Counted from the first letter of the stretch, positions 52,174-60,718 are shown. The stretch: 64,000 nucleotides of DNA from Achromobacter marplatensis (GCF_002209535.1 NZ_NJIG01000002.1:434001-498000), one strand, 5' to 3'. The notes: generated by a model from the letters alone, not told the origin. Numbers and translations: made by a program.

Positions 52174-53469
52174 CTACGTGCATTGCCACAGCTGCCCGCT
52201 CACGCGGCAGTCCGGGCACCAGAACGTGTAATTGCAGCCCCCGCTGCCCCATAGCCATTCGCCGCCGTCGGCCTGGGGCAACCCGGAATCCAGCTGCATG
52301 ACGGCAGCCATGTCCTGTTGGCAGTCGGGGCAGGCGGGGTAGTCGGCGGATTGCACCCAACTGGGCGCGCCGCCGACGCGGCTGAGATTCTGGCGGCCGT
52401 TCGATTCGCCCCAGTCCTGGCAGGTCCAACGGGCGGGCGCGGTAAAGAGCTGGACCTCGGCCTCCAGCAAGGCGCCGGCGACGAAGTCGGGTGTCGACGG
52501 GGCGTCGCGCTGCTGCACTGGATGCGCGCTGGCGACGCCATCGGCATCGTGCCGGTAGAACAGCGGACCGTCGCTCTCCCAACCCTGGCAGGACAGGCAT
52601 GTCGCGAATTCGATTGGGCTGCCGCTCTCGATGCCCGCGCGGGCGGGTTCGGGCAGGGACAGCAAGCGATGCAAGGGCGCATGGCACAGTCCGCAGGTGC
52701 TGGCAAGCTCGCCGCCCATGCGCGCATGCGTGACGGGCGGCGTCCCGGCGTTCCAGGTGGGATGGGCCCTGTGGATGTCGCGCCGCCAGGCGGGTTGATC
52801 GGCCAGCATGCGCTTGCGCTGCGCGGCGTTGAAGCCGATATGCAGGGGCCGTTCCGTGTGCAGCGAGCGCAGGCCGTCGGCGTGCCGGGTGTAGCCGGCA
52901 AGCATCAGCCAGGACGCAGCAGCGGGATCCGAGGCATCGGGGAACAGTCGCGTCAACGCGTGCAACACGGCATCGGGCCGGCGCGACCGCAGCAAGGCAA
53001 TGGCGCGTGCGCGGCCTAGCGTTCCTTCGGTGGTGTCGTGCTCAAGCGCGGCGCACCAGGCTTCCAATGTAGCGGCGTCCAACGCGCGCCAGGCCTGGCC
53101 ATCAAGATATTCCGGACCGCCTTCGCCCGCGTGCGCGGCGGCCAGCAACGGTTCCCAGCTGCCCGCGAAGACATGAGGGTATTGCAGGGCGGCGGAATCC
53201 AGCACGGCAGACAGGAGGTCCGACCGGTCCCCTTGCATCGCGCGCTGCCAGGCCAGGCTGACCGTGGCCACATACGTGTCGTCGTCCATCAAGTCGAGCG
53301 CGGCGTCGATGAACGTGGCGTTATCGAGCGACCGGTCCAGCGCCAGCGCGACCAGATCGCCCAACGCCTTGGGGTCTTCACGCTGCAGTTGCAGCGTTTG
53401 CGCCATGGGGTCGTTGTTCTTCCAACCCAGGCGTTCGAAAGCATCCAGAATGGCAGTGGGGTCTTGCAT
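52174..53469 (-). CDS. YwqG/DUF1963-like protein with four CxxC pairs
   Basis: This 431-residue protein has an alpha-helical, HEAT-like N-terminal half (residues 1-220). The C-terminal half resembles DUF1963/YwqG: SRVGGAPSWVQSADYPACPDCQQDMAAVMQLDSG, seen in pieces. It has four CxxC pairs, CGLC, CLSC and two CPDC, and ends in WQCT, so zinc binding is likely. Function is unknown; YwqG-type proteins bind peptides or DNA in some reports. It stands upstream of the hicAB locus on the same strand. Confidence 0.72.
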   Translation of the reverse strand: MQDPTAILDAFERLGWKNNDPMAQTLQLQREDPKALGDLVALALDRSLDNATFIDAALDLMDDDTYVATVSLAWQRAMQGDRSDLLSAVLDSAALQYPHVFAGSWEPLLAAAHAGEGGPEYLDGQAWRALDAATLEAWCAALEHDTTEGTLGRARAIALLRSRRPDAVLHALTRLFPDASDPAAASWLMLAGYTRHADGLRSLHTERPLHIGFNAAQRKRMLADQPAWRRDIHRAHPTWNAGTPPVTHARMGGELASTCGLCHAPLHRLLSLPEPARAGIESGSPIEFATCLSCQGWESDGPLFYRHDADGVASAHPVQQRDAPSTPDFVAGALLEAEVQLFTAPARWTCQDWGESNGRQNLSRVGGAPSWVQSADYPACPDCQQDMAAVMQLDSGLPQADGGEWLWGSGGCNYTFWCPDCRVSGQLWQCT

Positions 53470-53528
53470 GGGCGGGCCCTGATAATTTTCAGGCCAAAAG
53501 CATATCCCATGCGGGCCAGGCAGGCGCC

Positions 53529-53972
53529 TTACCGCCCCAGTTTCATCGACACATCCGTATGCGTGCCGCGGTCCAGGTCTGCACCAAGAGACTGATCCCA
53601 GTCGGGCAGGTTCAACAGTTCCTTGCCGATTTCGCCCGCTTCGATGCGGCGGGCGATGTCGTCCAGCAGCAAGGTGCGCGTGGCGAAGCCCTTGCCTTGG
53701 AGGTCCCGCGCGAACAGCCGGTACGTCAGGTTGGGTTCCGCGCCTTTCATGACACCCAGGTCCAGGATGCGGCCTTGTTCATTGCGCATCAGCAGATGCC
53801 CGGGCCGGGCGTAGATGCGGTAGATGCGCCAGGGCGACGAGATGGCTGCGTGTTCGCGCTGTGCTTCACGCTTGGGCTCGCCGCTGTTGCCGCGAGGCGG
53901 CATGGATGCGGGCGGAAGCAGTTTGACGCAGGCGTTTGCGAATTTTGCGATCGACCTTCTGAATGCGCTCAC
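53529..53972 (-). CDS. Small protein of unknown function
   Basis: This 147-residue protein opens at a GTG with a hydrophobic-basic N-terminus (FRRSIAKFANACVKLLPP). Its core, WRIYRIYARPGHLLMRNEQGRI, then DLGVMKGAEPNLTYRLFARDLQG and LLLDDIARRIEAGEIG, is acidic and probably soluble. I recognise no family. The ATG of MPPRGNSG at 53903 is an alternative start. It lies 59 bases beyond the start of the YwqG-like gene and could precede it in one transcript. Confidence 0.6.
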   Translation of the reverse strand: MSAFRRSIAKFANACVKLLPPASMPPRGNSGEPKREAQREHAAISSPWRIYRIYARPGHLLMRNEQGRILDLGVMKGAEPNLTYRLFARDLQGKGFATRTLLLDDIARRIEAGEIGKELLNLPDWDQSLGADLDRGTHTDVSMKLGR

Positions 53973-54276
53973 GCGTATTCTGCGATCGGCGCGGACGCCA
54001 TTGACGCGACGCGTGACATTGGAAGGGACTGCGAGAGGTTATTACGTTGAATGGGCATGACCATACTCCTGTATGGCGATACGGCGAAGGTAACGCACGT
54101 TCAAGCACCATCGCACCAGCATACGCGCTTTACCTCGCGCGCGTAGTTAAAAGCAGGGTTGGTTACGCAATAGGCAAACAATAAGGGGCATGCAGACATG
54201 CAGGCGCGTTTTTTTCGGGCCAAATAACCGCCAATTGGAACCGTAATAACTATTTGGTGGTAATCGGAAACGCCGA
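53973..54276. other. Gene-free interval upstream of the cold-shock promoter
   Basis: About 300 bases lie between the start of the small unknown gene and the cold-shock promoter. The centre (54140-54270) is unusually AT-rich for this genome. CATGCAGACATGCAG (54189-54203) is a short direct repeat. No reading frame with normal codon use and no RNA gene were seen. Confidence 0.45.
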
Positions 54277-54305
54277 TTGACTTTAAGAACCCCTGCACCC
54301 ATAGT
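54277..54305 (+). promoter_or_regulatory. Sigma-70 promoter of the cold-shock gene
   Basis: TTGACT (54277-54282) and CATAGT (54300-54305) are separated by exactly 17 bases. The -35 differs from consensus at one base and the -10 at two. Transcription would start near 54312, leaving the long leader expected for a cold-shock gene. Confidence 0.6.
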
Positions 54306-54311
54306 GGGCTT

Positions 54312-54434
54312 GAAGCTTTTCGAGCATCGTGATTTTCGTCCGGTCTTGCACCCTTGGGGGCGCTTCATTGTTCGCAGTCCTTTCCTTGACAGGCTCATTT
54401 CGCGGGCGGTGCTCGCATTTAAAGGAAAGAGATT
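54312..54434 (+). promoter_or_regulatory. Long 5' leader of the cold-shock gene
   Basis: About 120 untranslated bases separate the predicted start of transcription from the ATG, ending with the ribosome site AAAGGAAAGAG. Leaders of this length in cspA-type genes act as temperature-responsive RNA structures. I did not fold it, so that role is inference from gene family and length. Confidence 0.45.
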
Positions 54435-54638
54435 ATGGAAACCGGAATCGTCAAGTGGTTCAACGACGCCAAAGGATTTGGCTTCATCATGCCCGAGAAC
54501 GGCGGCAAGGATTTGTTTGCGCATTTCTCGGAAATCGTGAGCGACGGGCATAAGGTGCTGCTGGAAAACCAGCGCGTCAGCTATGTCACCGCGCAGGGCG
54601 CCAAAGGCCCGCACGCCACGCAAATCCGCGCTTTGTGA
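54435..54638 (+). CDS. CspA family cold-shock protein
   Basis: This 67-residue single cold-shock domain binds single-stranded RNA and DNA. It has METGIVKWFNDAKGFGFI (RNP-1 is KGFGFI), DLFAHFSEI (RNP-2 type), and a beta-barrel ending GPHATQIRAL. A start with METG is normal. It has a strong promoter, a long leader and AAGGA before the ATG. A small gene follows 40 bases later, beyond a hairpin. Confidence 0.95.
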   Translation: METGIVKWFNDAKGFGFIMPENGGKDLFAHFSEIVSDGHKVLLENQRVSYVTAQGAKGPHATQIRAL

Positions 54639-54641
54639 ATG

Positions 54642-54660
54642 AAGGCCCTTGCGGCCTTTT
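54642..54660 (+). terminator. Weak hairpin after the cold-shock gene (attenuator-like)
   Basis: AAGGCC and GGCCTT pair around CTTGC and are followed by only TT. It is too weak for full termination. It may reduce read-through from the cold-shock gene into the next small gene. Confidence 0.4.
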
Positions 54661-54678
54661 GATCAAATAGGGGGTTTC

Positions 54679-54936
54679 ATGTTTCACAACAATATGGTCT
54701 ACAAGGGCTATCGGCTCACCGCTAGTGTTTCCCGGATTTCAGTCGGGGGCAGTGGCCGGCCCGCCTTCACCGCAACGGTTGCGGTGGAACTTGCGGCAGA
54801 TCAGGACAAGCTCAACGAACATCATGCCGTACCGTTGTTCGAATCGGGTGGATTCGTTTCCAGCCCGGGAATGGCGGTGGATGCCGCGATCAATCATGGC
54901 AGGCTCGTGGTTGACGCACATGCCAGGCCAGTTTGA
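54679..54936 (+). CDS. Small unknown protein after the cold-shock gene
   Basis: This 85-residue protein starts MFHNNMVYKGYRLTASVSRI, a strand-rich beginning. PAFTATVAVELAADQDKL and a C-terminal helix (AVDAAINHGRLVVDAHAR) follow. GGGGG lies before the ATG. No family is recognised. It is probably read through from the cold-shock promoter and ends before a strong terminator, so it may be induced by cold; that is inference. Confidence 0.7.
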   Translation: MFHNNMVYKGYRLTASVSRISVGGSGRPAFTATVAVELAADQDKLNEHHAVPLFESGGFVSSPGMAVDAAINHGRLVVDAHARPV

Positions 54937-54972
54937 TGTCCGGCAGCATCGCGCTGCGCATATGCCTGACCG

Positions 54973-55007
54973 GGCCGCCCTGAATTCCACGGGCGGCCTT
55001 TTATTTT
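54973..55007 (+). terminator. Rho-independent terminator of the cold-shock transcript
   Basis: GGCCGCCC (54973-54980) pairs with GGGCGGCC (54991-54998) and is followed by TTTTATTTT. It closes the transcript of the cold-shock gene and the small 85-residue protein. Confidence 0.85.
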
Positions 55008-55067
55008 CCAGCGGCGTCGTTTGATCCTGCCGTTGGTGCTTTTACCCCGCATGCCCAGGAGAATCGC

Positions 55068-55604
55068 ATGTCGAATTCAACCGGCAGGGCAGGCAGGGCG
55101 CGATGGGACGATGAAGGCGGCGCGCGTTTTTCCGCGTTGGCCACGTCATTCGCGCTTGAGCAACTGGACGACGCCGAGCAGCGCATCCTGGCTTTTCTTG
55201 GCGCCTCTGTGCTGAACCAGTGGCAGGAACTTCCGCAAGACGCGCGGCAACGCATCCTGGCCCTTGGCATGGCGCAAGCCGACTTCAATCCTCCGCAAGT
55301 GAAGATGCGGATTGCGCGTTTCATGGCGGACGGCGGCAGCGGCCGACCCGGGGACATGCCGCCCGTGCGCATGCGGCCGGGCATCACGCGCGTGGAGCGC
55401 GACGACGACGATTTTGTCGACCGCGCCAAGACGGCTTATAAGCAGGACGGTGGCGCTGAAGAGCCGGCGCACTATAGCCACATCAACGAATTCGAAGGAA
55501 AACGTGTCGTCGTCCTGCGCAACAAGCGCGGGGTGCTTGCCGTGTACGAAGACGTGCAAGGCCTAGTGACGCGGCTGGCGCGCTGGCCGGCTTCCTGGGT
55601 GTAA
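55068..55604 (+). CDS. Protein of unknown function
   Basis: This 178-residue soluble protein begins MSNSTGRAGRARWDDEGGARF. A helical middle (LEQLDDAEQRILAFLGASVLNQW in pieces), an acidic stretch (VERDDDDFVDRAK) and a C-terminal strand-rich part (EFEGKRVVVLRNKRGVLAVYE) follow. I recognise no domain. It has no signal peptide and stands alone between a terminator and the next gene. Confidence 0.62.
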   Translation: MSNSTGRAGRARWDDEGGARFSALATSFALEQLDDAEQRILAFLGASVLNQWQELPQDARQRILALGMAQADFNPPQVKMRIARFMADGGSGRPGDMPPVRMRPGITRVERDDDDFVDRAKTAYKQDGGAEEPAHYSHINEFEGKRVVVLRNKRGVLAVYEDVQGLVTRLARWPASWV

Positions 55605-55710
55605 GGCAAGACGGGTCGGCGCCTGTTCAGCGCAGCGCGTCGACCTTTCGGATGCATCGTGGACGCACTGGTGTAAAGTCATTTCCCCACGATTTTTCCC
55701 TGAAGGAACG

Positions 55711-56067
55711 ATGGTGAATGACTCCCACGAAACGTCGATACTGCTTTTCTCGTACGGGACGCTGCAGGACAAGGCGGTGCAGTTGGCCAATTTCGGCCGC
55801 GAGCTGACCGGGCGGCCCGATGCGATGACGGGGTATGTCCAGCACTGGGTGGCCATTACCGACCCGGAGGTCCTGAAGACCAGCGGCAAGGCCGAGCACC
55901 CCATCGTGTACGCCAGCTACGACCCGAAGGACGAAGTCCACGGCACGGTGTTCGAGATCAGCCAGAAGGAACTGCATGCCGCCGACAGCTATGAAGTCGC
56001 GGACTACAAGCGCGTCTCGGTGTTGTTGAAATCCGGCGTGCACGCCTGGGTGTACATCAAGGCCTGA
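55711..56067 (+). CDS. Gamma-glutamylcyclotransferase (AIG2-like) family protein
   Basis: This 118-residue protein has the GGCT fold: LLFSYGTLQDKAVQLANFGR, where YGTL is the substrate loop, and VHGTVFEISQKELHAADSYEVADYKRVSV, in parts, with the catalytic-type glutamate in DSYEVADYKR. Members cyclise gamma-glutamyl amino acids to 5-oxoproline; the precise substrate is open. GAAGGAACG precedes the start. Its stop lies 16 bases from the end of the convergent norR gene. Confidence 0.85.
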   Translation: MVNDSHETSILLFSYGTLQDKAVQLANFGRELTGRPDAMTGYVQHWVAITDPEVLKTSGKAEHPIVYASYDPKDEVHGTVFEISQKELHAADSYEVADYKRVSVLLKSGVHAWVYIKA

Positions 56068-56083
56068 TGCGCCGTCTTCCGCC

Positions 56084-57613
56084 TTATTGCTTCAGCCCCA
56101 GGCGCCGCGCCAGCTTGTGCAGGTTGCTGGGGTCCACGTCCAGCGCGCGTGCGGCATGGGCCCAGTTGCCGTCGTGCGCCTGCAGCGCCCGGCGGATCGC
56201 CTGGCGTTGGCAGGCGTCCACCGTGTCGCGCAATGACGGCTGGCCGGCGGCCGGCCCGTCATCTAGCGCCAGCGCTTCCGTGACGGGCACCGGCGCGTTG
56301 TGGTCCGACACGTCCAGCAGGCTGGTCTCAAGCGTGATGATGTCGTTGCGGTTGGCGCCGTGGCTGACCGCCTTGATGGCGGCCCGGCTGATCACGTGTT
56401 CCAGTTCCCGCACGTTGCCGGGCCAGGAATAGCGGCGCAGCATTTCTTCGGCGTCTTCCGACAACCGCAGGCTGCGCAGGCCCAGCCGCGCGCGGTTCAG
56501 TTCCAGGTAGCGGCCGGCCAGCAGCAGCACGTCATTGCCGCGCTCGCGCAGCGGCGGGATCGGAACGGGGTAGACCGACAGGCGGTGATAGAGGTCGGCC
56601 CGGAAATCCCCGGCCTGCACCAGGTCGCTCAGGCTGCGGTTGGTGGCCGCCACGATGCGCACGTCCACCGTGCGAGGGCGGTCGTCGCCCAGGCGCTGGA
56701 TCTCGCCGTTCTGCAGCGCGCGCAGCAGTTTGGCCTGCACCAGCAGTGGCAGTTCGCCCACTTCATCCAGGAACAGCGTGCCGCCGTTAGCCGCTTCGAA
56801 GCGCCCGGGCCGGTCGGTGACCGCGCCGGAGAACGCGCCCTTGGCGTGGCCGAACAATTCGCTTTCCGCCAGGGACTCCGGCAGGGCGGCGCAGTTCACG
56901 TGTACCAGCGGCTTGCCGCTGCGGCGCGACAGGCGGTGCACGCGATGCGCGAACAACTCCTTGCCGACACCGGTTTCGCCCAGCAGCAGGATCGGCAGGT
57001 CGGAATCGGCCACCACCTGGATCTCGTGCAGCAGCCGGGTGATGGGCGGGCTGTTGCCCAGGATTTCGTGCCGGTCTGGCGCCACGCTGTCGGCGGGGGC
57101 GGGGCCGCGGGCGTCGCGCAAGGCGCGGATCTCGGTTTCCAGCCGCGTGGTGCGCAGCGCGGCTTCGACCAGCACGATGGCGTCGCGCAGTTCGGACTGC
57201 GCTTGCCCGTCGAAGGTGCCGACATCCAGCGCATCCAGCGTCAGCACGCCCCAGGGTTTGCCTTCGACGTGCAGGCTGGTACCCATGCAGTCGTGCACCG
57301 GCAGCGGCTCGCCGGCCATGCCGTTGATCAGGCCGTCATAGGGATCGGGAAGCGTGCTGTCGTGGTGGAAACAGGTGACGCCGCGCCGGGCCAGGATGGC
57401 GGCCAGGCGCGGGTGCTGGTGCACGGCAAAGCGCCGGCCCAGCGCGTCCTGGGTCAGGCCGTCCACCGCGATGGGGCGCAGATGGTCTTCTTCCTGTTGA
57501 AGCAAGGCCACCGCGCCGCAACGAAAATGCGCACGCAGGCTGGAGACCAGCCGTTGCAGGCGGATGGCCGGCGGCAGGTCGGCGACCAGGTCGGCAAGCA
57601 AGAGGTTATGCAT
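56084..57613 (-). CDS. norR: NorR: NO-responsive sigma-54-dependent activator
   Basis: This 509-residue regulator has an N-terminal GAF domain that binds NO through a non-haem iron; DPYDGLI (Asp90, Asp93) matches the iron-ligand region of E. coli NorR. The AAA+ domain has Walker A GETGVGKE at 212-219, GAFSGA (usually GAFTGA) for the sigma-54 contact and Walker B GGTLFLDEVGELP. The C-terminal Fis-type helix is NWAHAARALDVDPSNLHKLARRL, read in parts. I start at MHNLLLADLV; a short upstream extension is possible. It is divergent from ytfE, with three matching sites and a sigma-54 promoter between them. Confidence 0.93.
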   Translation of the reverse strand: MHNLLLADLVADLPPAIRLQRLVSSLRAHFRCGAVALLQQEEDHLRPIAVDGLTQDALGRRFAVHQHPRLAAILARRGVTCFHHDSTLPDPYDGLINGMAGEPLPVHDCMGTSLHVEGKPWGVLTLDALDVGTFDGQAQSELRDAIVLVEAALRTTRLETEIRALRDARGPAPADSVAPDRHEILGNSPPITRLLHEIQVVADSDLPILLLGETGVGKELFAHRVHRLSRRSGKPLVHVNCAALPESLAESELFGHAKGAFSGAVTDRPGRFEAANGGTLFLDEVGELPLLVQAKLLRALQNGEIQRLGDDRPRTVDVRIVAATNRSLSDLVQAGDFRADLYHRLSVYPVPIPPLRERGNDVLLLAGRYLELNRARLGLRSLRLSEDAEEMLRRYSWPGNVRELEHVISRAAIKAVSHGANRNDIITLETSLLDVSDHNAPVPVTEALALDDGPAAGQPSLRDTVDACQRQAIRRALQAHDGNWAHAARALDVDPSNLHKLARRLGLKQ

Positions 57614-57616
57614 GGG

Positions 57617-57672
57617 GTGGATTTTACCGTCCAAGGGTGATTAAAACCCTATCGCGCGACGGTGCTATCTAC
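57617..57672. promoter_or_regulatory. Three NorR enhancer sites (GT-N7-AC)
   Basis: GT-GGATTTT-AC (57617-57627), GT-GATTAAA-AC (57637-57647) and GT-GCTATCT-AC (57662-57672) each match the NorR core GT-N7-AC known from E. coli. Three sites in tandem is the same number as at E. coli norV. They lie 41-96 bases upstream of the sigma-54 promoter, a normal enhancer distance. The first begins 4 bases before the norR start codon, so binding may also repress norR. Confidence 0.8.
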
Positions 57673-57712
57673 CCTGTATTTTGCAGGTGATTGATTTAAC
57701 GCAAGATTTTTC

Positions 57713-57727
57713 TGGCACGCTTTTCGC
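57713..57727 (+). promoter_or_regulatory. Sigma-54 (-24/-12) promoter of ytfE
   Basis: TGGCACGCTTTTCGC matches TGGCAC-N5-TTGC with the invariant GG and GC separated by exactly 10 bases; one base of the -12 block deviates. Transcription would begin near 57739, 28 bases before the ytfE start codon. Confidence 0.85.
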
Positions 57728-57766
57728 GTCTATCCCAGTACCCGTCAAGATCACTGGAGAGACGCG

Positions 57767-58438
57767 ATGAGCATGGTTGAGCAATCCCTGGGCCAATTGG
57801 CCCGCAGCATTCCGGGCGCCACGCAAGTGTTCCACGAATACGACCTGGATTTCTGCTGTGGCGGCAAGAAAAGCCTGGGCGAGGCAGCGGCCCAACGGTC
57901 GCTGGACCCGACCCAGATCGAGGCGCGCCTCGTCGCGCTGTCCCACAATCCGCCCCAGGAAACGGATTGGGGCCAGGCGTCGGCCGCTGAACTGATCGAC
58001 CACATCCTGGCCCGCTATCACGACGTGCATCGCCAGCAGTTGCCCGAGCTGATCCGGCTGGCCTTAAAGGTCGAGCAGGTGCATGCCGACAGCCCGGATT
58101 GCCCGGCCGGCCTGGCGGACCACCTGCGCACGATGCAGCAGGAACTGGAAAGCCATATGCAGAAAGAAGAGCAGGTGCTGTTTCCCATGCTGGCCCGCGG
58201 CCATGGTGCGATGGCGACGATGCCGATCATGGTGATGCGCATGGAGCACGACGACCATGGCGTGGCACTGGAACGGCTGCTGGCGCTGACGCACGACCTG
58301 ACGTTGCCGCGCGCCGCATGCAATACCTGGCGCGCGCTCTATTTGGGCATCCGCACGTTCAAGGAAGACCTGATGGCGCACATCCATCTGGAAAACAACA
58401 TCCTGTTCGACGATGCCGCGGCGCCGGCGCGCAACTAA
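57767..58438 (+). CDS. ytfE: Iron-sulphur cluster repair di-iron protein YtfE (RIC/ScdA)
   Basis: This 223-residue protein begins with the ScdA_N domain ([16 protein letters not shown], two adjacent cysteines). The hemerythrin-like domain has the histidine and glutamate ligands seen in [39 protein letters not shown] and [10 protein letters not shown]. YtfE repairs iron-sulphur clusters after NO or oxidative damage and can reduce NO to N2O. Placement behind a NorR-controlled sigma-54 promoter shows NO induction. GGAGAG precedes the ATG. Confidence 0.94.
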   Translation: MSMVEQSLGQLARSIPGATQVFHEYDLDFCCGGKKSLGEAAAQRSLDPTQIEARLVALSHNPPQETDWGQASAAELIDHILARYHDVHRQQLPELIRLALKVEQVHADSPDCPAGLADHLRTMQQELESHMQKEEQVLFPMLARGHGAMATMPIMVMRMEHDDHGVALERLLALTHDLTLPRAACNTWRALYLGIRTFKEDLMAHIHLENNILFDDAAAPARN

Positions 58439-58650
58439 GCGGCCCACCGCCCCGGGTTCCGCCTAGCGGTCCTGGGGCGGCACCCCGTCCAGGCTGCGGC
58501 GCAGCGCCTCGTGCGCGGCCAGGTCCACGTGGCGGTGGTTGCGCCAAGCCCGATCCCGACACAAAAGGAATGAAAACGGCCAACCATGTTGCAGCCGGGC
58601 GGCGCTTGCCGCCTGTACACTCGGATCACCTTAGGCTCAGGGGATCCTGG

Positions 58651-59568
58651 ATGGCTGGTAGCAGTTTCTTCGCATTGTTCGACGACATCGCCACGATTCT
58701 GGATGACGTCTCCGTCATGACCAAAGTGGCGGCCAAGAAGACGGCCGGCGTGCTGGGCGACGACCTGGCGCTGAACGCGCAGCAAGTGACCGGCGTGCCG
58801 GTCAACCGGGAATTGCCCGTCGTGTGGGCGGTGGCCCGGGGTTCCTTCATCAATAAGCTGATCCTGGTGCCGTCGGCGCTCTTGATCAGCGCCTTTCTGC
58901 CATGGGCGGTGACGCCGCTGCTGATGCTGGGCGGGGCGTTCCTCTGCTTCGAAGGCGTGGAAAAACTGGCCCACAAGTTCCTGCCGCATGGCGAGTCCGC
59001 CGAAGGTAATCATGCCGCCCGCGCAGAAGCCCTGCAGAACGCGTCCGTGGACATGGTCGCGTTCGAGCGCGACAAGATCAAAGGCGCGGTGCGCACCGAT
59101 TTCATCCTGTCCGCCGAGATCATCGTCATCAGTCTGGACGCCGTGGCGAACGCCGATTTCACGCGCCAGGTGCTGGTGCTGTCGATCATTGCCGTGGCCA
59201 TGACGGTAGGTGTCTACGGGCTGGTGGCCGGCATCGTCAAGCTGGACGACCTGGGCCTGTACCTGAGCCAGAAGCGGTCGCAGGCGACGGCGTGGCTGGG
59301 CAAGCGCATCGTGGGCGCGGCGCCCTACCTGATGAAGACTTTGTCGGTGGTGGGCACCGCGGCCATGTTCATGGTGGGCGGCGCCATCCTGACCCATGGC
59401 ATCCCGCCTGTGCATGCCGCCGTGGAGCAGGCCGCCGCCGCGGTGGGCGGGGGCGGCGTGGTCCATGCGCTGACCGCCACCTTGCTCAACGCCCTGTTCG
59501 GCATCGCCGCCGGGGCAGTGGTGCTGGGCGTGGTCAGCGTCGTGAAGCGGCTGTTCAAGAAAGGCTGA
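58651..59568 (+). CDS. DUF808 (YedI-like) inner-membrane protein
   Basis: This 305-residue protein has the DUF808 start [20 protein letters not shown], then [20 protein letters not shown]. About six transmembrane segments follow in the order of YedI, including [20 protein letters not shown] and [18 protein letters not shown]. It ends in VVKRLFKKG. The function of YedI is unknown. The open frame runs upstream through ytfE in a different frame, but the ATG at 58651 is the family start. It is separated from ytfE by 212 bases. Confidence 0.87.
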   Translation: MAGSSFFALFDDIATILDDVSVMTKVAAKKTAGVLGDDLALNAQQVTGVPVNRELPVVWAVARGSFINKLILVPSALLISAFLPWAVTPLLMLGGAFLCFEGVEKLAHKFLPHGESAEGNHAARAEALQNASVDMVAFERDKIKGAVRTDFILSAEIIVISLDAVANADFTRQVLVLSIIAVAMTVGVYGLVAGIVKLDDLGLYLSQKRSQATAWLGKRIVGAAPYLMKTLSVVGTAAMFMVGGAILTHGIPPVHAAVEQAAAAVGGGGVVHALTATLLNALFGIAAGAVVLGVVSVVKRLFKKG

Positions 59569-59577
59569 ACGCCGTGC

Positions 59578-59599
59578 GGCGCCGCACCTGTGCGGCGCC
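59578..59599 (+). terminator. GC-rich hairpin, possible weak terminator of the DUF808 gene
   Basis: GGCGCCGCAC and GTGCGGCGCC are perfect inverted repeats around CT, starting 10 bases after the DUF808 stop codon. The loop must open to at least four bases, and the following sequence is not T-rich. It may act with Rho. Confidence 0.4.
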
Positions 59600-59704
59600 T
59601 TGATTACCTCTCCCCCCAGGATGACACGACGGCCGGGCCTACCGGTCCGGACCCGTTGGCCCTAGGGAATCCCCTGCCTTGTTGACCGGAAACGCATGCG
59701 CCTA

Positions 59705-59720
59705 AAATTGGCGCCAATTT
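59705..59720. promoter_or_regulatory. 16-base perfect palindrome upstream of the hydrolase/ABC operon
   Basis: AAATTGGCGCCAATTT reads the same on both strands and lies 70 bases before the hydrolase ATG, at the edge of an AT-rich stretch. It resembles an operator for a dimeric repressor or activator. No regulator gene adjoins it inside the window. Confidence 0.5.
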
Positions 59721-59790
59721 ATGTGATTATTGTTCTGACCACCGGCATAGACCATGTGCCCGCCCGCGCGGCCATGGAAACGAGGAAATC

Positions 59791-60660
59791 ATGCAGTCCA
59801 ACGCAGCTCCCGCCATCCAACCCGACGCCGCCCGCGCGCGGGCCATGTACGACCTGGGCCACAGCACCGTTTTCGCGGCCCGCACCGATCCGCGCTTTTC
59901 CTATTGCATGTATGTGCCCCCGCACATCGACGCCGCCAAGCATCCGATGGAGCTGGTGGTGATCATGCACGGCACCGGCCGCGCCTTCGTGGAATACCGC
60001 GACGCGTTCGCCGAGTTCGCGCGCTGGAACGACTGCATCGTCCTGTGCCCGCTGTTCCCCGTGGGCCCGCTGGGCGACGGCAACCGCGACGGCTTCAAGC
60101 AGCTGCGCGAAGGCGATATCCGCTACGACCAGATCCTGCTGGACATGGTGGCTGAAGTCGGTGAGAAGTTCGGCCGCGATTTCAAGAAGTTCGGCCTGTT
60201 CGGCTATTCGGGCGGCGGCCAGTTCGTCAACCGTTTCGCCTACCTGCACCCGGAAAGCCTGTGGGCCGTGTCGATCGGCGCGCCGGGTTCGGTCACGCTG
60301 CTGGACCCGAGCCAGGACTGGTGGGTCGGTGTGCGCGACGCCGAGGCCCGCTTCGGCAAGGGCGTCGACATCGAGGCGCTCAAGCAGGTGGCGGTCCACA
60401 TGATCGTGGGCAAGGCCGACCTGGAAACCTGGGAAATCACCCATCGCGAAGGCGGCAAGTTCTTCATGCCGGGCGCCAACGACGCCGGCAAGACGCGCCC
60501 CGAGCGCCTGGAATCGCTGCGCCGTTCGTTCGAAGCCCAAGGCGTGAAGGCGGTGCTGGACGTGGTGGAAAACGTGCCGCACGACGGCTTGAAGTGCGTG
60601 GGCCAGGTGCAGGACTTCCTGGCGGGCGCGCTGCACAAGTTGCGACATGCTGATAATTGA
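59791..60660 (+). CDS. Alpha/beta hydrolase (PHB-depolymerase-like fold)
   Basis: This 289-residue hydrolase has the nucleophile elbow GYSGGGQF, HGTGRAFVEY as the oxyanion loop and a late histidine in VPHDGLK. VHMIVGKADLETW supplies a likely aspartate. It lacks a signal peptide. As the first gene before a dipeptide-type ABC importer, it probably hydrolyses the imported compound. Relatives include polyester and carboxylester hydrolases; the substrate is unknown. GAGGAAATC precedes the ATG. Confidence 0.83.
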   Translation: MQSNAAPAIQPDAARARAMYDLGHSTVFAARTDPRFSYCMYVPPHIDAAKHPMELVVIMHGTGRAFVEYRDAFAEFARWNDCIVLCPLFPVGPLGDGNRDGFKQLREGDIRYDQILLDMVAEVGEKFGRDFKKFGLFGYSGGGQFVNRFAYLHPESLWAVSIGAPGSVTLLDPSQDWWVGVRDAEARFGKGVDIEALKQVAVHMIVGKADLETWEITHREGGKFFMPGANDAGKTRPERLESLRRSFEAQGVKAVLDVVENVPHDGLKCVGQVQDFLAGALHKLRHADN

Positions 60661-60718
60661 TATCGCTGGACGCGGGCGCGGCGCACCGCCGCTCCGCGTC
60701 TGGGAATAGGAGAGGGCC

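Noticed and set aside
57691..57704. TTGAT-TTAA-CGCAA upstream of ytfE as an Fnr/Dnr box
   Set aside because: Only one half-site is good; the NorR and sigma-54 signals explain the region better.
58463..58584. A short minus-strand frame ending [18 protein letters not shown] in the ytfE-DUF808 gap
   Set aside because: It looked like a possible gene remnant, but I recognise no parent gene, it has no start, and GC-rich DNA often leaves such frames open.
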